Source: Isoetes taiwanensis (taxonomy: Eukaryota > Streptophyta > Lycopodiopsida > Isoetales > Isoetaceae). Taken from it: a stretch of DNA of 64,000 nucleotides. The notes under the pieces were generated by a model. It did not search any database and was not told where the DNA came from. It saw only the letters and a list, made by a program, of their open reading frames with translations. A program made the position numbers and the translations under genes. Position 1 is the stretch's first letter. The number at the start of each line of letters is the position of its first letter. The stretch covers positions 3,320,001 through 3,384,000 of the forward strand of contig JAJEKV010000073.1 in the NCBI GenBank assembly GCA_021234155.1, written 5' to 3'. Below, one piece after another: positions 10,593-21,317 of this stretch.

Positions 10593-13500
10593 CTAATAAA
10601 TGTTATTTTTGGTAGAAATCATAATGGAAGGTTCAACAACATCAGGATGGTACTTCAACAAGCGATCGAGCATAAAATCATGGCGTGTTAAAATGCCAAT
10701 AACTGGTTCTTCCTGCACAAAACCAAGCACATGCATTAGAGCCAAACATAGGAGCCGATGGTGACATGCAGGTACTCCTTACCTTGACAGTTAAAGGCAA
10801 AACACATAAATGCCTTAATCCCAATTGCCGAAATAAAGTATAAGCCTTCGCCAATGATATATTTTCAAGCACGGTATAAGCTGAGGTGTTGGTGATGGGT
10901 CTAAGATCTATATACATCTCTTGTTCTTCCTTACTCAAACAAATATCTTCAATCCTTAACCCCTTTCCTGATGCAGGCTTTGCAAAATCAAAAGCCTCCA
11001 TTTTGATGTATGTTGATTGCTCTTCTTTAGAGTTTTGAAAAACCTTATTCTTGAGGAGAATCAACAAATGAGACCTCAAAACAAGCCCTGCAAAAATGGG
11101 AGTTTTTGAAAAAGGGAGGACGCTCACAACAGGAAATGCATTATGCTTAGTATTACATAAAGCTTTATAAATCAAACCCACATTGTGGATCACTGGAAAA
11201 TGAAGCAAAGGAGAAGATATGGCATCTTTGGCAGTAAGATGGTGCATGAAAGGGTGAGGATGGGGAAGCAAAATAGGGAATTCTTTTAGATGGACAAAGA
11301 GGGCATAGATTGCCATACTAAACAGATCTCCAACTGCTTTAGAAATTAACAGGACGAGCATGAGAAGGGGAAGCAAAGCCAAGTTGTTGGTTACTTCCAA
11401 CATGATAATACAAAGGGCGACAGTCATGCGCATTGACCCCCCTAGCAATGCAGTGGCACCCAAAACTGCATATATCCCTTCATCCATTTCCTTGGATTTT
11501 ATCGCTTTGTAGTAAGTTGCAGACATTGTCATTCCTACCATGCGCCCAAAGGTGGCTCCTATTAATATTATAGGTATGAAAAGCCCAGACGGCACTGTTG
11601 TGCCATAGGTTACCACTGTTAGGGCATAAGATGCCACTAAGAATATAAATAGTGATGCATAATGGTACTCTTTCGTGGTGTTGGTGCTAAAAATATTCTG
11701 CACTGCATCATCCTTTGTGGCAAAGAACAACCCTGCTAGGTCGTTGTACTGGCCGTCTGGACAATTGAAGTTCTTAAAATTGCCAAGCTTACCAAAACTG
11801 GGACATGTGTATGGAAGCCCGTTCAAATCTGGACATGCTCTACATGGTGCCAACAATGGGAGCCCAAAGCAACATATTGAGGTGATTATTGCTAATATGC
11901 ATGCTTGTAGAACTTTCATCACTTTCCCCTTTCTAGGAAAACAAAAAAAAGGGCAAAATGACATAGAATTAGCATATCTTTATGCTTATTGTCTGGAATT
12001 GACCAAAATAAGACTAATGGCTAGGGTGCTTACTTGTATAGCCAATGTGTATAGAAGATACAAACTCTAGAATTGAGTTTGTTAAATAAACTTCCCAAAA
12101 TTCCTCCAGTTGCTCCTAATAGTATAACTGGCACCAAATCTGCTACACCCATGAATGCTTTGCCATCGCTTACATCAAACATGATCAACCCTCCATCACC
12201 AAATAGACCACATTTCCCATGCTTGCACAAATCACGTCCTAATCTGAGCACCACTGCTACAGTCGCAGTGGTGAAAAAGGATCTCCATAGCAATGCACTC
12301 CTCCACCTATGTTACAACAATAAAATTAGCAAGTCATGTTTGTAACAAGGCAGTGTAAAATAAACCAAGGTGAGAATGTAGGCGTTGTCCGCATGTCTCA
12401 TAGTCGAGTTTATAGTCGGGTTTGTCTAGAGTTGACATATCTTTGTGAATATTAGTATATATATCATGAGAATGTTTATTTAAGGGAGGTTCCAACACTT
12501 TGACGGTGACATTGTATCAAATTTAATTTAGATATGCTATTTAAAAAAGTCATTGCATTGAGTTTTATTGCATGGTGCATTGCTTTAATAGTCCATGGAC
12601 ACATAACCTAACTTTAGTTGGTGTAAGATTTACTCCATCTACGTGTCTTTGTGGAATGCTTGAGGATTTATGGTGTAGATAACGCCCTGGCCAGAGGGCG
12701 TTACCGGAAAAAAAATTCGAGGGCCATGTGGCCATGGCCAAAATGGCGAGGGTGTGCGCGCAGCGCACGCCCGAGCCATTTTGGCCATGGCCACATGGCC
12801 CGGTGAATTTTTCTTCCGTAACGCCCGAGGGCAGTGTATGCTATCGCTCTTAACGCCTCGGTTCGAGGGTTTGCTCAGGGTTCACTTCGAGCGTAAGGCC
12901 TGGATCAAAAAGTTCGAGGGTTTGCCAAAGATGAGAAGCAGGGCGCCAGGAGCGCCGGAATGGAAGCAAGGCGCCGAAGTTTTTCTTGGCTTGGCTATGG
13001 CGGTAGTTTTTTTTTTGGCAGGAGGCGGCTATGGCGGTTCAGGCGGCTAGAGCGAGTTTTTGGATTCTTGAGCTCTAGTTTTGAACTCAGACTTTTAGCC
13101 TATTTTTAAGCATGCTGAAACTCGTTTTCAGCAAAACTACGTTGGCATCCGAAACTCGTTTTAGCTTAAACTCGTTGGCATCGAAACTCGTTCTCAAATG
13201 AAGCATGAAGCACAATGAAACTGTTCCTAAGAGAGTTCCATGGGAGCACAATGAAGTCCAAAGAAAGCCCCATTACCTCTCAAATCTTTGAAACCCGGGT
13301 GCGATTGCTCAATGTCCGGGCAGTTCGTAATTCCAAGGTAAGAAGCCAACGAAAATCCCTAGGGTGTTATGCCGTTTTCCACTGATTATCCTAGGGTGTT
13401 ATAAGGGATCTCCATAAATTTCCAATCGCAGGCATGTTACTAGCTGGTAACAGCTGACAAACCAACGGTTCAGATTAAATCTGAACCTGTAAACCTGAGA

Positions 13501-15181
13501 ACCGGGGCGTTAAGGACACATAACCTAACTTTATTTGGTGTGAGGTTTACTCCATCTACGTGCATTTTCTTTGTGGAATGCTTGAGGATTTTGCCAAGGC
13601 CATTGAAAAAACTTTGGAGTGTGCTACACCAATTCTCAGTTTTTCACTTGTGTCCAACTAGAGAATAGACTGGTGTTGTTTGATTGTCGTCCATGAAAAT
13701 TGTATAGGTATAGTATAATGGTGATATGAGCAATGAGGTTTGTTTTGACATTGCGCAACATGGCAAAAATTGGGGGATTGAATTCCCATTTAAGATACAA
13801 GACTGAGTCCATTGGGTATCATCTAGAAAGCGACATTTATGTATCTTTATGGGGCACATGTATCTGCAAATTATGGGAATGGTGGGACAAGAGAGAACAG
13901 GCAAAAGCTTAAGGTTGGGAGAACGACAAAGATAAGTATGGAAAAAAAGGAGCTATGGAGATACAATACGTATGAATTTTTTAACGACAAAGATAAAATA
14001 TGAAAAAAAAAGAGCTAGAGGGATAGGTAGAATACGTATGAATTTCTTTTTTTTAAGGCAAGCAAAGAATTGAGAATTAAATTGAATTTTGAAGGAAGAA
14101 AAAATTGAGCTCACCAGGACACAGCCTCTTCGAGAGCAAACAGAACGCCTCCAACGGGGGCTCTGAAAGCCGCTGTTACACCGGCTGCGACTCCACAAGT
14201 TACCAGATCGCGGCGATCTCGATCATTCTTAAAAAATCGGACCCATTTGCACGTTAATCCGAACCGGCGAGATCCGCCCAGACCCATTACATACGCTACG
14301 CATGCTCCTATGTGAATGAGAGGGCCTTCTCTTTCCAAATACAGCCCAGCAGATGTTGCTGCTATGCTGCCCAGAATCTGCATTTCCGCATCGAAATTCA
14401 TTCTCGCCCACAAAAACAGATTGAAAAATTTTTGCAGCAAATCGCCCACAAAAACAGATTGAAAAATTTTTGCAGCTAATTCCAGTACCTTGACGAATAT
14501 TATTTTGATCCCCATCACTGCCGGCGCGTCCACTCCGTTTAGATACGCTTTGATCTCCGGAATGCCAGAACCGGCCGCTCCAGGCGCTATGTATGTGCAT
14601 ATTGTCGACGAAAACAGAACAAGGCCCACGTTTGTTGCCGTAAAAACTGCAAATGCGAGCCAGTACCTGCACCGCAATCAATCCAATTCAATTCAAAATT
14701 CAATTCAATCCAATTCATTTCATTTCTATTCAATTCAATTCTATGCATAATTCTTGCCATAGCCTTCTATCAATAAAAAATTTTCTCATACCTCCTTGCC
14801 TCCATGAACCCCGTAATCAGTAGCAGCTTATGGCCGGCCAGATTTTCTATTGCCACATTCAGCAACAATGCAATCAGCCCTGTTACCAAACCCACCACAA
14901 ACGAAAATGCCCATTTCATCATCACGTATTGGAAGATCTCCTCTTTCGTTTTGGCTCTCCAGTCTTGCTTCAATGTGTCATTCATGATTATGCTAAAAAT
15001 CACAGAGCGCAGAATTTAACAAAACCAGTTCAATGCATAAAAATTAAACCACTTCATTCAATGCGTAAAAATCTTACTCATAATCAAGGCTGTCCATGTA
15101 AGAGCTACTGGGCTCTGTGTGATCTGCTTTTTGAATCAATTGCTCTTCAATATTTGCTGCCTCTTCATCGTTGGGCCTCAT
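10593..15181 (-). CDS. CLC: CLC anion channel / anion-proton exchanger (CLC-a/b/c/g clade)
   Basis: Vacuolar-type chloride channel or chloride/proton antiporter. Seven coding exons join in phase: 15078-15181, 14792-14992, 14489-14666, 14115-14377, 12034-12306, 10783-11932 and 10593-10712, giving 762 residues against about 775-790 usual. The start MRPNDEE is chosen because it leads into the family segment 'SLDY'. Selectivity motif GSGIPE has Ser, as in chloride-selective members; the nitrate transporter CLCa has Pro. The gating Glu is in 'EREGP', where the family normally has 'GKEGP', so Gly is replaced by Glu. The proton Glu lies in 'FALEE'. The third pore motif is 'GLFIP'. Two CBS regions follow, ending 'VIGILTRHDF'. 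About ten hydrophobic helices are visible. The family is expressed in tonoplast or Golgi membranes. Intron 3 (14378-14488) is stop-free and a multiple of three; intron 4 holds an inserted palindromic element. The gene appears intact. Confidence 0.93.
12595..13590. repeat. Insertion in CLC intron 4 flanked by a ~75-bp direct duplication
   Basis: A segment starting 'GGACACATAACCTAACTTTA' at about 12597 recurs at about 13512 and brackets DNA that starts TAACGCCCTGG (about 12678) and ends CCGGGGCGTTA (about 13513). Those ends are near-perfect inverted repeats of 11 bases. Inside, 12700-12825 is a long palindrome with arms of about 60 bases around a GCGCGCAGCGC centre. There is no transposase. It behaves like a non-autonomous DNA element or a product of replication slippage at a cruciform. 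Superfamily unassigned. Confidence 0.65.
14404..14477. repeat. 38-bp tandem duplication inside CLC intron 3
   Basis: The sequence beginning TCGCCCACAAAAACAGATTG occurs at 14404 and again at 14442. The duplication changes the intron from 73 to 111 bases, which makes it a multiple of three. No stop appears in the CLC frame across the intron. Confidence 0.85.
14685..14745. repeat. (ATTCA)n-type microsatellite in CLC intron 2
   Basis: Imperfect repeats of AATTC/AATCC/ATTTC, about 60 bases long, lie within the intron between 14667 and 14791. Confidence 0.8.
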
Positions 15182-15717
15182 GTTGTAATGCTTGGATTTT
15201 TTGAATATGTTTGAATGACAGAATGAAGCTCGAACTACGAAGATAACACAGGGGTTACTGAACAACGGGCTCGATTGCTAGATAAGGAGGAATGTGTGCA
15301 AATATCTAGACCACATAGTCTCCATGCGACGGCTCGATTATGTGTTTTTATAATAAGTAAGCGTAACAGGCTTAAGATATTGATAGCCTATGTTACGACT
15401 TAAGAGTCCTAACCCGATAGCTTGACTTTTGGCGAACCCAAAGGGCACCCTCTTTGTTGTCAGATAAACATAAGAGGGAAAAATATGACATTCTGAATAG
15501 TCCACTGGTTCCACCACAGCTTGGCTTTACATGCTTTCGATCTGGCATGTTGCAAGGCCCTCTGCAAATGGACAAATCTACATGTGCAAATGAATTGAAT
15601 GTGGACAGTTTTTTACACATATGTTACTTAATGCCAAGACAAACTTTCCCATGTGATTGGATGCATTTTCGTTTCTTGCATCTAGGTCTACATCCTAAAT
15701 TATGAACAAGTTACAAC
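15182..15717. promoter_or_regulatory. Upstream region of CLC; probable 5' UTR and promoter
   Basis: This is the gap between the CLC start codon and the divergent ORF at 15718. It has no clear TATA box or other gene. The CLC 5' UTR is expected within the first 100-200 bases of it, on the minus strand. The rest is AT-rich with no repeat structure visible. Confidence 0.4.
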
Positions 15718-16044
15718 ATGGAAATGGGGTCGCCATTTTTGTCGGAGGCTTTATTAGGTGCTGCCACGTGCTATGTTCCTACAATGCGGAATGGAAAGGG
15801 GCACGACAATTCCGTAGCAACTAAAACTTTACAGTCTTCTCCCGGTAATACAAAGATTAACACGAATTTGTGTTCAAGCTCCCAGTTTTACAGTCCAAGC
15901 TCCTACAGTTCCAGCTCCCAGCAGTTTATAGACAAGAACCCACAGATTTTTCGCGATTTTTGCAGATTCGACCAAATTTCTCTGCATTTCACAGATCCCG
16001 CGATCGGGAGGAGCAATAATAATGCTTCAACTGCAGGGGGATGA
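15718..16044 (+). CDS. Hypothetical 108-residue Ser-rich ORF
   Basis: An open frame from ATG (15718) to TGA encodes a protein with a low-complexity Ser/Tyr/Gln centre (SSSQFYSPSSYSSSSQQF), followed by 'FRDFCRFDQISLHF' and a Gly/Asn/Ser-rich end. Such a composition is typical of the N-terminal activation region of plant transcription factors, but no DNA-binding domain follows. It may be the first exon of a longer gene, a remnant, or chance. It is divergent from CLC, about 0.5 kb away. Function unknown. Confidence 0.35.
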   Translation: MEMGSPFLSEALLGAATCYVPTMRNGKGHDNSVATKTLQSSPGNTKINTNLCSSSQFYSPSSYSSSSQQFIDKNPQIFRDFCRFDQISLHFTDPAIGRSNNNASTAGG

Positions 16045-16218
16045 GACTGATTCTCCATTTTGGAAGGACAGAACAGAGTAAAATAATTTACATAGGAACA
16101 GCCAAGAAATACAAGAGTAAACTAGAGAAAATCTGTCATGCACTTGGACAATACAAGCAAGAATGCAGGGCATGCAAAAGCCAAATAAATACCGAGGGAG
16201 CCTAATCAGATCGCCATC

Positions 16219-16370
16219 CGGATTCAAAAAAACGGGGGTTAAGCAAGGACAAAAACGGGGATCGCAGCGGCAAACGCAAAGAGCTTTCTCGGATTCAAAA
16301 ACAGGGGGTTAAGCAAGGGCAAAAACAGGGGGATCGCGTTGGCAAACACAAGTGGCTTCCTCACCGCCGG
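16219..16370. repeat. ~75-bp imperfect tandem duplication
   Basis: The unit 'CGGATTCAAAAA..GGGGGTTAAGCAAGG.CAAAAAC.GGGG' with a following 'GGCAAAC.CAA' occurs twice back to back. A smaller duplication of 'GCGCCATAGCTCGACCGCAC' type sequence follows at 16390-16480. Confidence 0.7.
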
Positions 16371-16498
16371 ATCCACCATCATCGTGACACCGCCATAGCT
16401 TGAATCGGATGGGCTATAAGTAGCTCAATCGCACAAAAATTGCCACAGAGCGCCATAGCTCGACCGCACAAAAATCGCTCCCCATTTCCATGTTTGTA

Positions 16499-16607
16499 GG
16501 GGATGCCCACGGTTGCACTTTTTCCGGTGTGGCCGGGGTGTTCGCTCCCGGCCCACGGCCGCGGCCCCCACCGTCCACACCGAAAGTGCTCGGTGGGCAT
16601 CCCCATA
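16499..16607. repeat. GC-rich hairpin (inverted repeat)
   Basis: The left arm GGGGATGCCCAC pairs with GTGGGCATCCCC, and an inner pair is GCACTTTTTCCGGTGTGG with CCACACCGAAAGTGC. The loop region is rich in CCGCGGCC. ORFs over this stretch on both strands are a by-product of the palindrome. Confidence 0.75.
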
Positions 16608-16721
16608 CGTCAAGGCAAGTGGGTTCGCCGCGCTTTTTCCATCCATTCAAAACAAGAATAGAAAATAGCTATGCCAAAACCCAGAGAATCGGGTTACCTT
16701 GTTTTGACGTCATGGAACGAG

Positions 16722-16815
16722 GGAAGGTCAGGGAAGCATTCTTACCAGGGACCGGCCTGCGGAATCGGTCGCCCCGGGATTCTCGCAGTCGGGGGTAAGA
16801 ATGCCCCTTCCCATT
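16722..16815. repeat. Second hairpin element
   Basis: An arm containing GGGAAGCATTCTTACC is complemented by GGTAAGAATGCCCCTTCCC at the other end, with a GC-rich centre. It lies about 115 bases from the preceding hairpin. It may be a small MITE, but no target duplication is evident. Confidence 0.65.
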
Positions 16816-17039
16816 CCACATAACAAGCACTATTGTCTTAACATATATAACTCTCATGGGCAAGATGCCTTAGGCATATTCGGGTTGATGCTTGCCACGT
16901 ATTTTTCCGGGGGAAAAAATAGGGGCTTTAAGAAAAAAAGATGAAAAATGAAAAAAAGGGACTTTGACGGCCCTGTTCTACGCCCTGTTCTGAGCATTAG
17001 CTATGGCGGCTAATGGGCTTACTCTGGTGGTCTGGCGTT

Positions 17040-17160
17040 TGGGCGATGGCGGGATTAACAAGCATAAAGAGTTCGATCTTATTTCTGGGGCGCCGAAGAA
17101 AAACTTCCCATCTATGATTTCATGCCTAACGGAAGCTTGGCTACCCTGATTCATGGTATA
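17040..17160 (+). pseudogene. Receptor-like kinase fragment, hinge region (subdomain V)
   Basis: In one plus frame the sequence reads 'IYDFMPNGSLATLIHG', the canonical hinge of plant LRR and related receptor kinases (LVYDYMPNGSL...LHG). Codons before it are compatible with the preceding kinase strand but are shifted in frame. The next parts of the same kinase are found inverted at 18780-19135 and then forward at 20040-20231, so this is one piece of a rearranged gene. Confidence 0.6.
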
Positions 17161-17297
17161 TTCTATTCCCTCTTTCCATTTCTGGTAATGATTTCTAGCA
17201 TTTTTACCTTTGATTCTTCCTCTGCAACCTGTATCAAATCGATTTTTGCATTTTTCTGCATGATTTGATTTATTCTTGAATCCTTTTTCTTAACACA

Positions 17298-17744
17298 AAC
17301 CAACACATAACTAACATTAACGTTATTAACACAAACCATTGCATCTAACACATTTAAATTAAAATCCCCCTGAAACCCCCTTTGGTTTGGGTGCATATTC
17401 ACACGGGGGGTTATGTAGGGCAGCGAGAGCCCCTGAAAACTTACAATACATGTACAAAATTAACACCATTAAGTACATTCCCTCAAACCTTATAGTCTTT
17501 TGCAAACCTCAATATACAGTATACAAAAATTTGTACAGCTATACCCCACAAACGAGGATCGCCATGTACGGTCCAGATCAAGGAATAAAGGGCAAATATG
17601 CCCATCCGACAGCTCTCGATGCCCGGAGTAACCCCCCGTGTGAATATGCACCCAAACCAAAGGGGGTTTCAGGGGGATTTTAATTTAAATGTGTTAGATG
17701 CAATGGTTTGTGTTAATAACGTTAATGTTAGTTATGTGTTGGTT
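17298..17744. mobile_element. Foldback element: 114-bp inverted arms around a 219-bp spacer
   Basis: The left arm 17298-17411 and right arm 17631-17744 are reverse complements, nearly perfect over 114 bases. Each outer end carries AACCAACACATAAC (or its complement) and each inner end CACGGGGGGT. The spacer has no ORF. The family is also present at 2880-3110. No target duplication could be fixed. A hairpin this long could give rise to small RNA if transcribed. Confidence 0.85.
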
Positions 17745-18779
17745 GTTATATTAAAAAAAAATTTGGCCCTTCGGGCCCTAACAAAACAAACCCCCCAAGA
17801 TTTGAGCCTAGGCTAGTCTGAAGAGTAATGCACATTCAGCGCCTTAGAAAAAGTATTGGATATAAACATGCCATTTGAATTATAATGATATTATAAAAAA
17901 AATTTAGAAATAAACATATAATTTGTAGCTTAGTAACGACTTTATAATACGGGATTTCAACTCATTATGCCCATGCATCTATATCTTTGCATCTATGTGG
18001 GACGTATAAAATCGCTTAATTTGGACATTCTCACAAACACATTTCGTTTTAGTCTCAGTTCCTGCACTGCATTGCATACCAAGGGCCGCTTACCACAAGT
18101 TGCATACTTTGGTAAAAAGAATTAAAGACATCAAGACTTACCTACGTGATGGTAGCTATTTTATCGTTGTATAACACAATTCCACAAGAATACATTTGAG
18201 AGCATGATAGCTACATATCTCACCTAACCTAAGGAGGAGATTAGTGGGCACATCAAAATGAGAGGCTCGCCAAGAGAAAAGCATGGCCTAACCAACTTAG
18301 AAAGAGCAACATTAAACAGAGAGTCAGCTACATCAGGGCAACTAAGGTAAACAATGTGGACCTCTTTATCTTTATGGCAGTTTCCTGGGCAGAATGAATA
18401 GAAAAAGATCTAAGGAACAGCACAACAGGATGCCCTGTTGGTTTTTACATTGATGAGCTACCACAAATATGCGTCTCCATTCTGCTCCATGCAGATATCC
18501 TCTTTCCTAGAGTGATGCAGAAGATGCTTTTTGTCACAAAACTCTTGATCATGTGCAAACACAGCTGAGATCTGGATATAATAGCATCTGGTAAAATAGT
18601 TGGATAGTGTAGCATCTGGTAAAACAGTTCACAGGTTCGGCACCATGCGAAGAAAGCGTATTACCCTAATGAACGAATTTATTCATTCTTCCAGCCGCTC
18701 CCAAATTTGCCCCAAATCCAAGCAGCAGATTCAGCATCGGGCCTGTCTAATCATTCTGCCAGTAAGCAATGATGGTACT

Positions 18780-19135
18780 ATTGGGAATGGGCACATGCAA
18801 TCTAGGTTGCCTTTCTGCAAATGTCCCCTGGCCTGCAAAATTATAACTTAACCAAAGTTCTTGCAGATCAATTGCATAAAGGATAACATTATTACCCATG
18901 TAACAATGCTGCTATTTGGCAAAAAGTGCTCAGGGCAATGAGGATCACACGCAGATATTGTTTCAAGAAGAACAATTCCGAAACTATATACGTCACTTTT
19001 CTCTGTCAATCGTTATTTGCATATAATACTGCATTAGAGAGGTCATTTGAATGGAGCAAGCTTTACGATGTCTTGAACCAACCGTAAAGTATAGGGTAGT
19101 ACTCGGGATCAAGGTAACCAAAGGTCCCCTTCCTT
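18780..19135 (-). pseudogene. Receptor-like kinase fragment, activation segment to subdomain X
   Basis: On the minus strand 'GTFGYLDPEYYP' (about 19094-19130) is the P+1/APE region of a plant receptor kinase. 'LTEKSDVYSFGIVLLETI' (about 18930-18995) follows after a short interruption, and 'ARGHLQKGNLD' continues after an intron-like gap near 18840. These are subdomains VIII to X in order. The interruption within the first part and stops elsewhere indicate a pseudogene. The strand is opposite to the neighbouring pieces of the same kinase. Confidence 0.75.
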
Positions 19136-19579
19136 TGTCATGGAAAGCGAGCTTGACCCATCTTTCGATTTTTGCATTTCAGTTCAACTTTAGGTTCGGG
19201 TCCGGTTAGCATCTTCTGATTTTTAAAGCAAAAGATCCAAACCCATGAATCCATGAATCGAAACCAAGCAAAGCTAAACCTTATCTGCCATAGCCGAAAA
19301 CAGAAGTAAAAAACCTAGCAAAATCTTTACCTTATCTGCTATAGCCGGATTTGTGCCGGGATTTCCGGCTGTAGGCTGCTCAAACAAAGTCCTGTTAACT
19401 TTTGCCTTGCCAAGCCGTGAGAGAAGAACGATCCGTGAGAGAAGAACAATTAAATAACCCTAAAATACCTTTGTTCGATAATAACCCTAAAATACCTTTG
19501 TTCGATGTTTGCATGCTTGAATTGTGATATTTATAGAAATCATAGGCATAACCATTGAATAATACCACCAAAATTAATG

Positions 19580-19725
19580 TGAAGGTATGTGCACTCTAGA
19601 TGTACCGATTAGTACATCTCACGAAATACAGTCATCAAATCATATAAAAACCTTAGTAAAAAGTGTATAAAAATACAAAAGAAACCCCCTGTTATTATGC
19701 TACATATTGAAACCTGTAGTACCAT
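19580..19725 (-). repeat. Repeat shared in inverted orientation with 53500-53640
   Basis: Starting from GTGCACTCTAGATGTAC, about 130 bases match the reverse complement of 53505-53637, through 'AAAACCTTAGT.AAAAG.GTA' to 'CCCCCTGTTATTATGCTACA'. It is probably the end of an uncharacterised dispersed element. Adjacent DNA (19720-19880) contains three degenerate copies of 'GATTCTAGCAT..TTTT.CA.GATTT'. Confidence 0.7.
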
Positions 19726-20039
19726 GATTCTAGCATCCTTTTTCATGATTTTGGAGTTGGGTTCTTCTGAAACATCGTATTCAAGAGATTCTAGCATCGT
19801 TTTGCACGATTTCGTGTTGATTCTAGCATTCTTTTCCATGATTTTGCAATTGGGTTCTTCCGAAAATTGTATCAGAGATGGTTTAGCAGTGTTTTGCACT
19901 GTCTTCTATTGCGTTCTGCGAAAATTAATTCGGCAGATATTCCGACAGAAAATGGGCCTATGTTCTAACGCCCACTCTGAAAATGGGTTTGACAAACAAA
20001 AGCCCTGACAAAAGCCTCTGTTCTAACGCAGTTTTCTGC

Positions 20040-20231
20040 CGACCTTCTGTCAAAGTTGCTTATGAAATCGCACGTCTTGCTAAACAATGTGTGGAAGATG
20101 ACCCTGATCAACGCCCCCGTATGAGGGCCGTTGCTTACAAACTTTCTAATTACTTAGAAGTGTCAGAGAAATGGGAGAAAAAACTTGCTCAAAATTGCCA
20201 GTATCAGAGTGCAACGATGGAGGCTAGATGA
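20040..20231 (+). pseudogene. Receptor-like kinase C-terminal exon (subdomain XI and tail)
   Basis: The frame from about 20040 to TGA reads 'VAYEIARLAKQCVEDDPDQR', then 'PRMRAVAYKLSNYLE' and a 25-residue tail. 'C.....RP.M..V...L' is the invariant end of the kinase domain; the Arg of RP is present. It could be a functional last exon, but the preceding catalytic exon lies inverted, so I infer a broken gene. A plausible acceptor CAG lies just upstream (about 20030). Confidence 0.75.
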
Positions 20232-21317
20232 TTATCACATAAGTGCCCTTTTCCTGTGAATATCAGGTAAAAAGAATTCAAGTTTTGATGCTTGGTTTTC
20301 AACAACAATGGAGCCAGTGTGAAGAAAGCGATTGTGATTGAGGATTTATGTAGATACATGATATCCTCCATGAGGGTTTATTGTACAGACTCATTCATAA
20401 TGCAGACCCAATTAATAGGTATGCATTTTTAACACCAAACATTTCTGCGTTGCTGAAGTTTTCCGCCGAAGGTTTTATGTATATTTCTGCTTCTTAAGTC
20501 AACCTACAATTAGAGGATTCAGGTCTAAGAAGTTAAATGGCATTTGGATATGCTGTTATGCCTTGAAACCTTTTTAAATACTGCTGTGAGGGGCCACTGC
20601 AGCTAAAAAAAGGTAGGCATGGGAATAAAAGCAATTTATAGCTGCTTAAAAATATCAAACCGCCTGCTACAAACAAACACAACATAAATTAAAACCAAGA
20701 TCAAACACAACGTAAATGTAAACCAAGATCAATTTTGCTCGTGGAGTGGATAGCTATTTTTAAGAAATGAATCTTTTGCACAGAATCAACCAAATAGGAA
20801 TAGTTAGGTTTCAGTACATAAAAAAATGAGTCACGCTGCACTCTAGTTTGCATTCATGATAAGCAAGTTTTGACATAGGGGTCGGTTTAAAGATGAAGAG
20901 CCAAAATAACTTGAGACAAAAGTCTAAGGGGTAGATCTGTAAGCCAGGCAGCGAGCGGAATTTAGACATTTTTCTTACAGCCCATACCATTTCTTTTCTT
21001 AAGCAAGAAAAGTAAAAAAATTGAAGCCATGACGACTGTACTGTAGCAAAAATATCTAAGTGGGTAAATTGGATCTATCCATGCAGACAGAGCATAATCA
21101 TTCAAGGAAAAAAAAAAAAAGGAGTTGCCAAGCAATGAAATCGATGTACCTGCATCCAGCCAGCAGGCCTGATAAACATGTAAGCTCCTGATTAGAGTTT
21201 AGGGCAATGGCATACTTCTATGTTGTTAAGATCACCCAGAAAATAATCCGGCCAATTTTAAGGCGTGAATCTGCATTCAATCGGGTGGCACACATGTAAT
21301 TAGCAGAAATGAATCAT
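20232..21317. other. No gene seen
   Basis: AT-rich DNA downstream of the kinase remnant. It contains an A-run at 21106-21120 and a short direct repeat 'AACACAACATAAATTAAAACCAAGATC' type at 20680-20730. Nothing codes convincingly. Confidence 0.4.

Noticed and set aside
14111-14677. CLC exon 3 as a single uninterrupted 188-codon coding exon
   Set aside because: The middle 37 codons do not fit any CLC and are bounded by good GT and AG sites; removing them restores the family sequence exactly (VK|ILGS).
16414-16650. GC-rich overlapping ORFs on both strands
   Set aside because: They overlie a hairpin whose inverted arms automatically give open frames on both strands.
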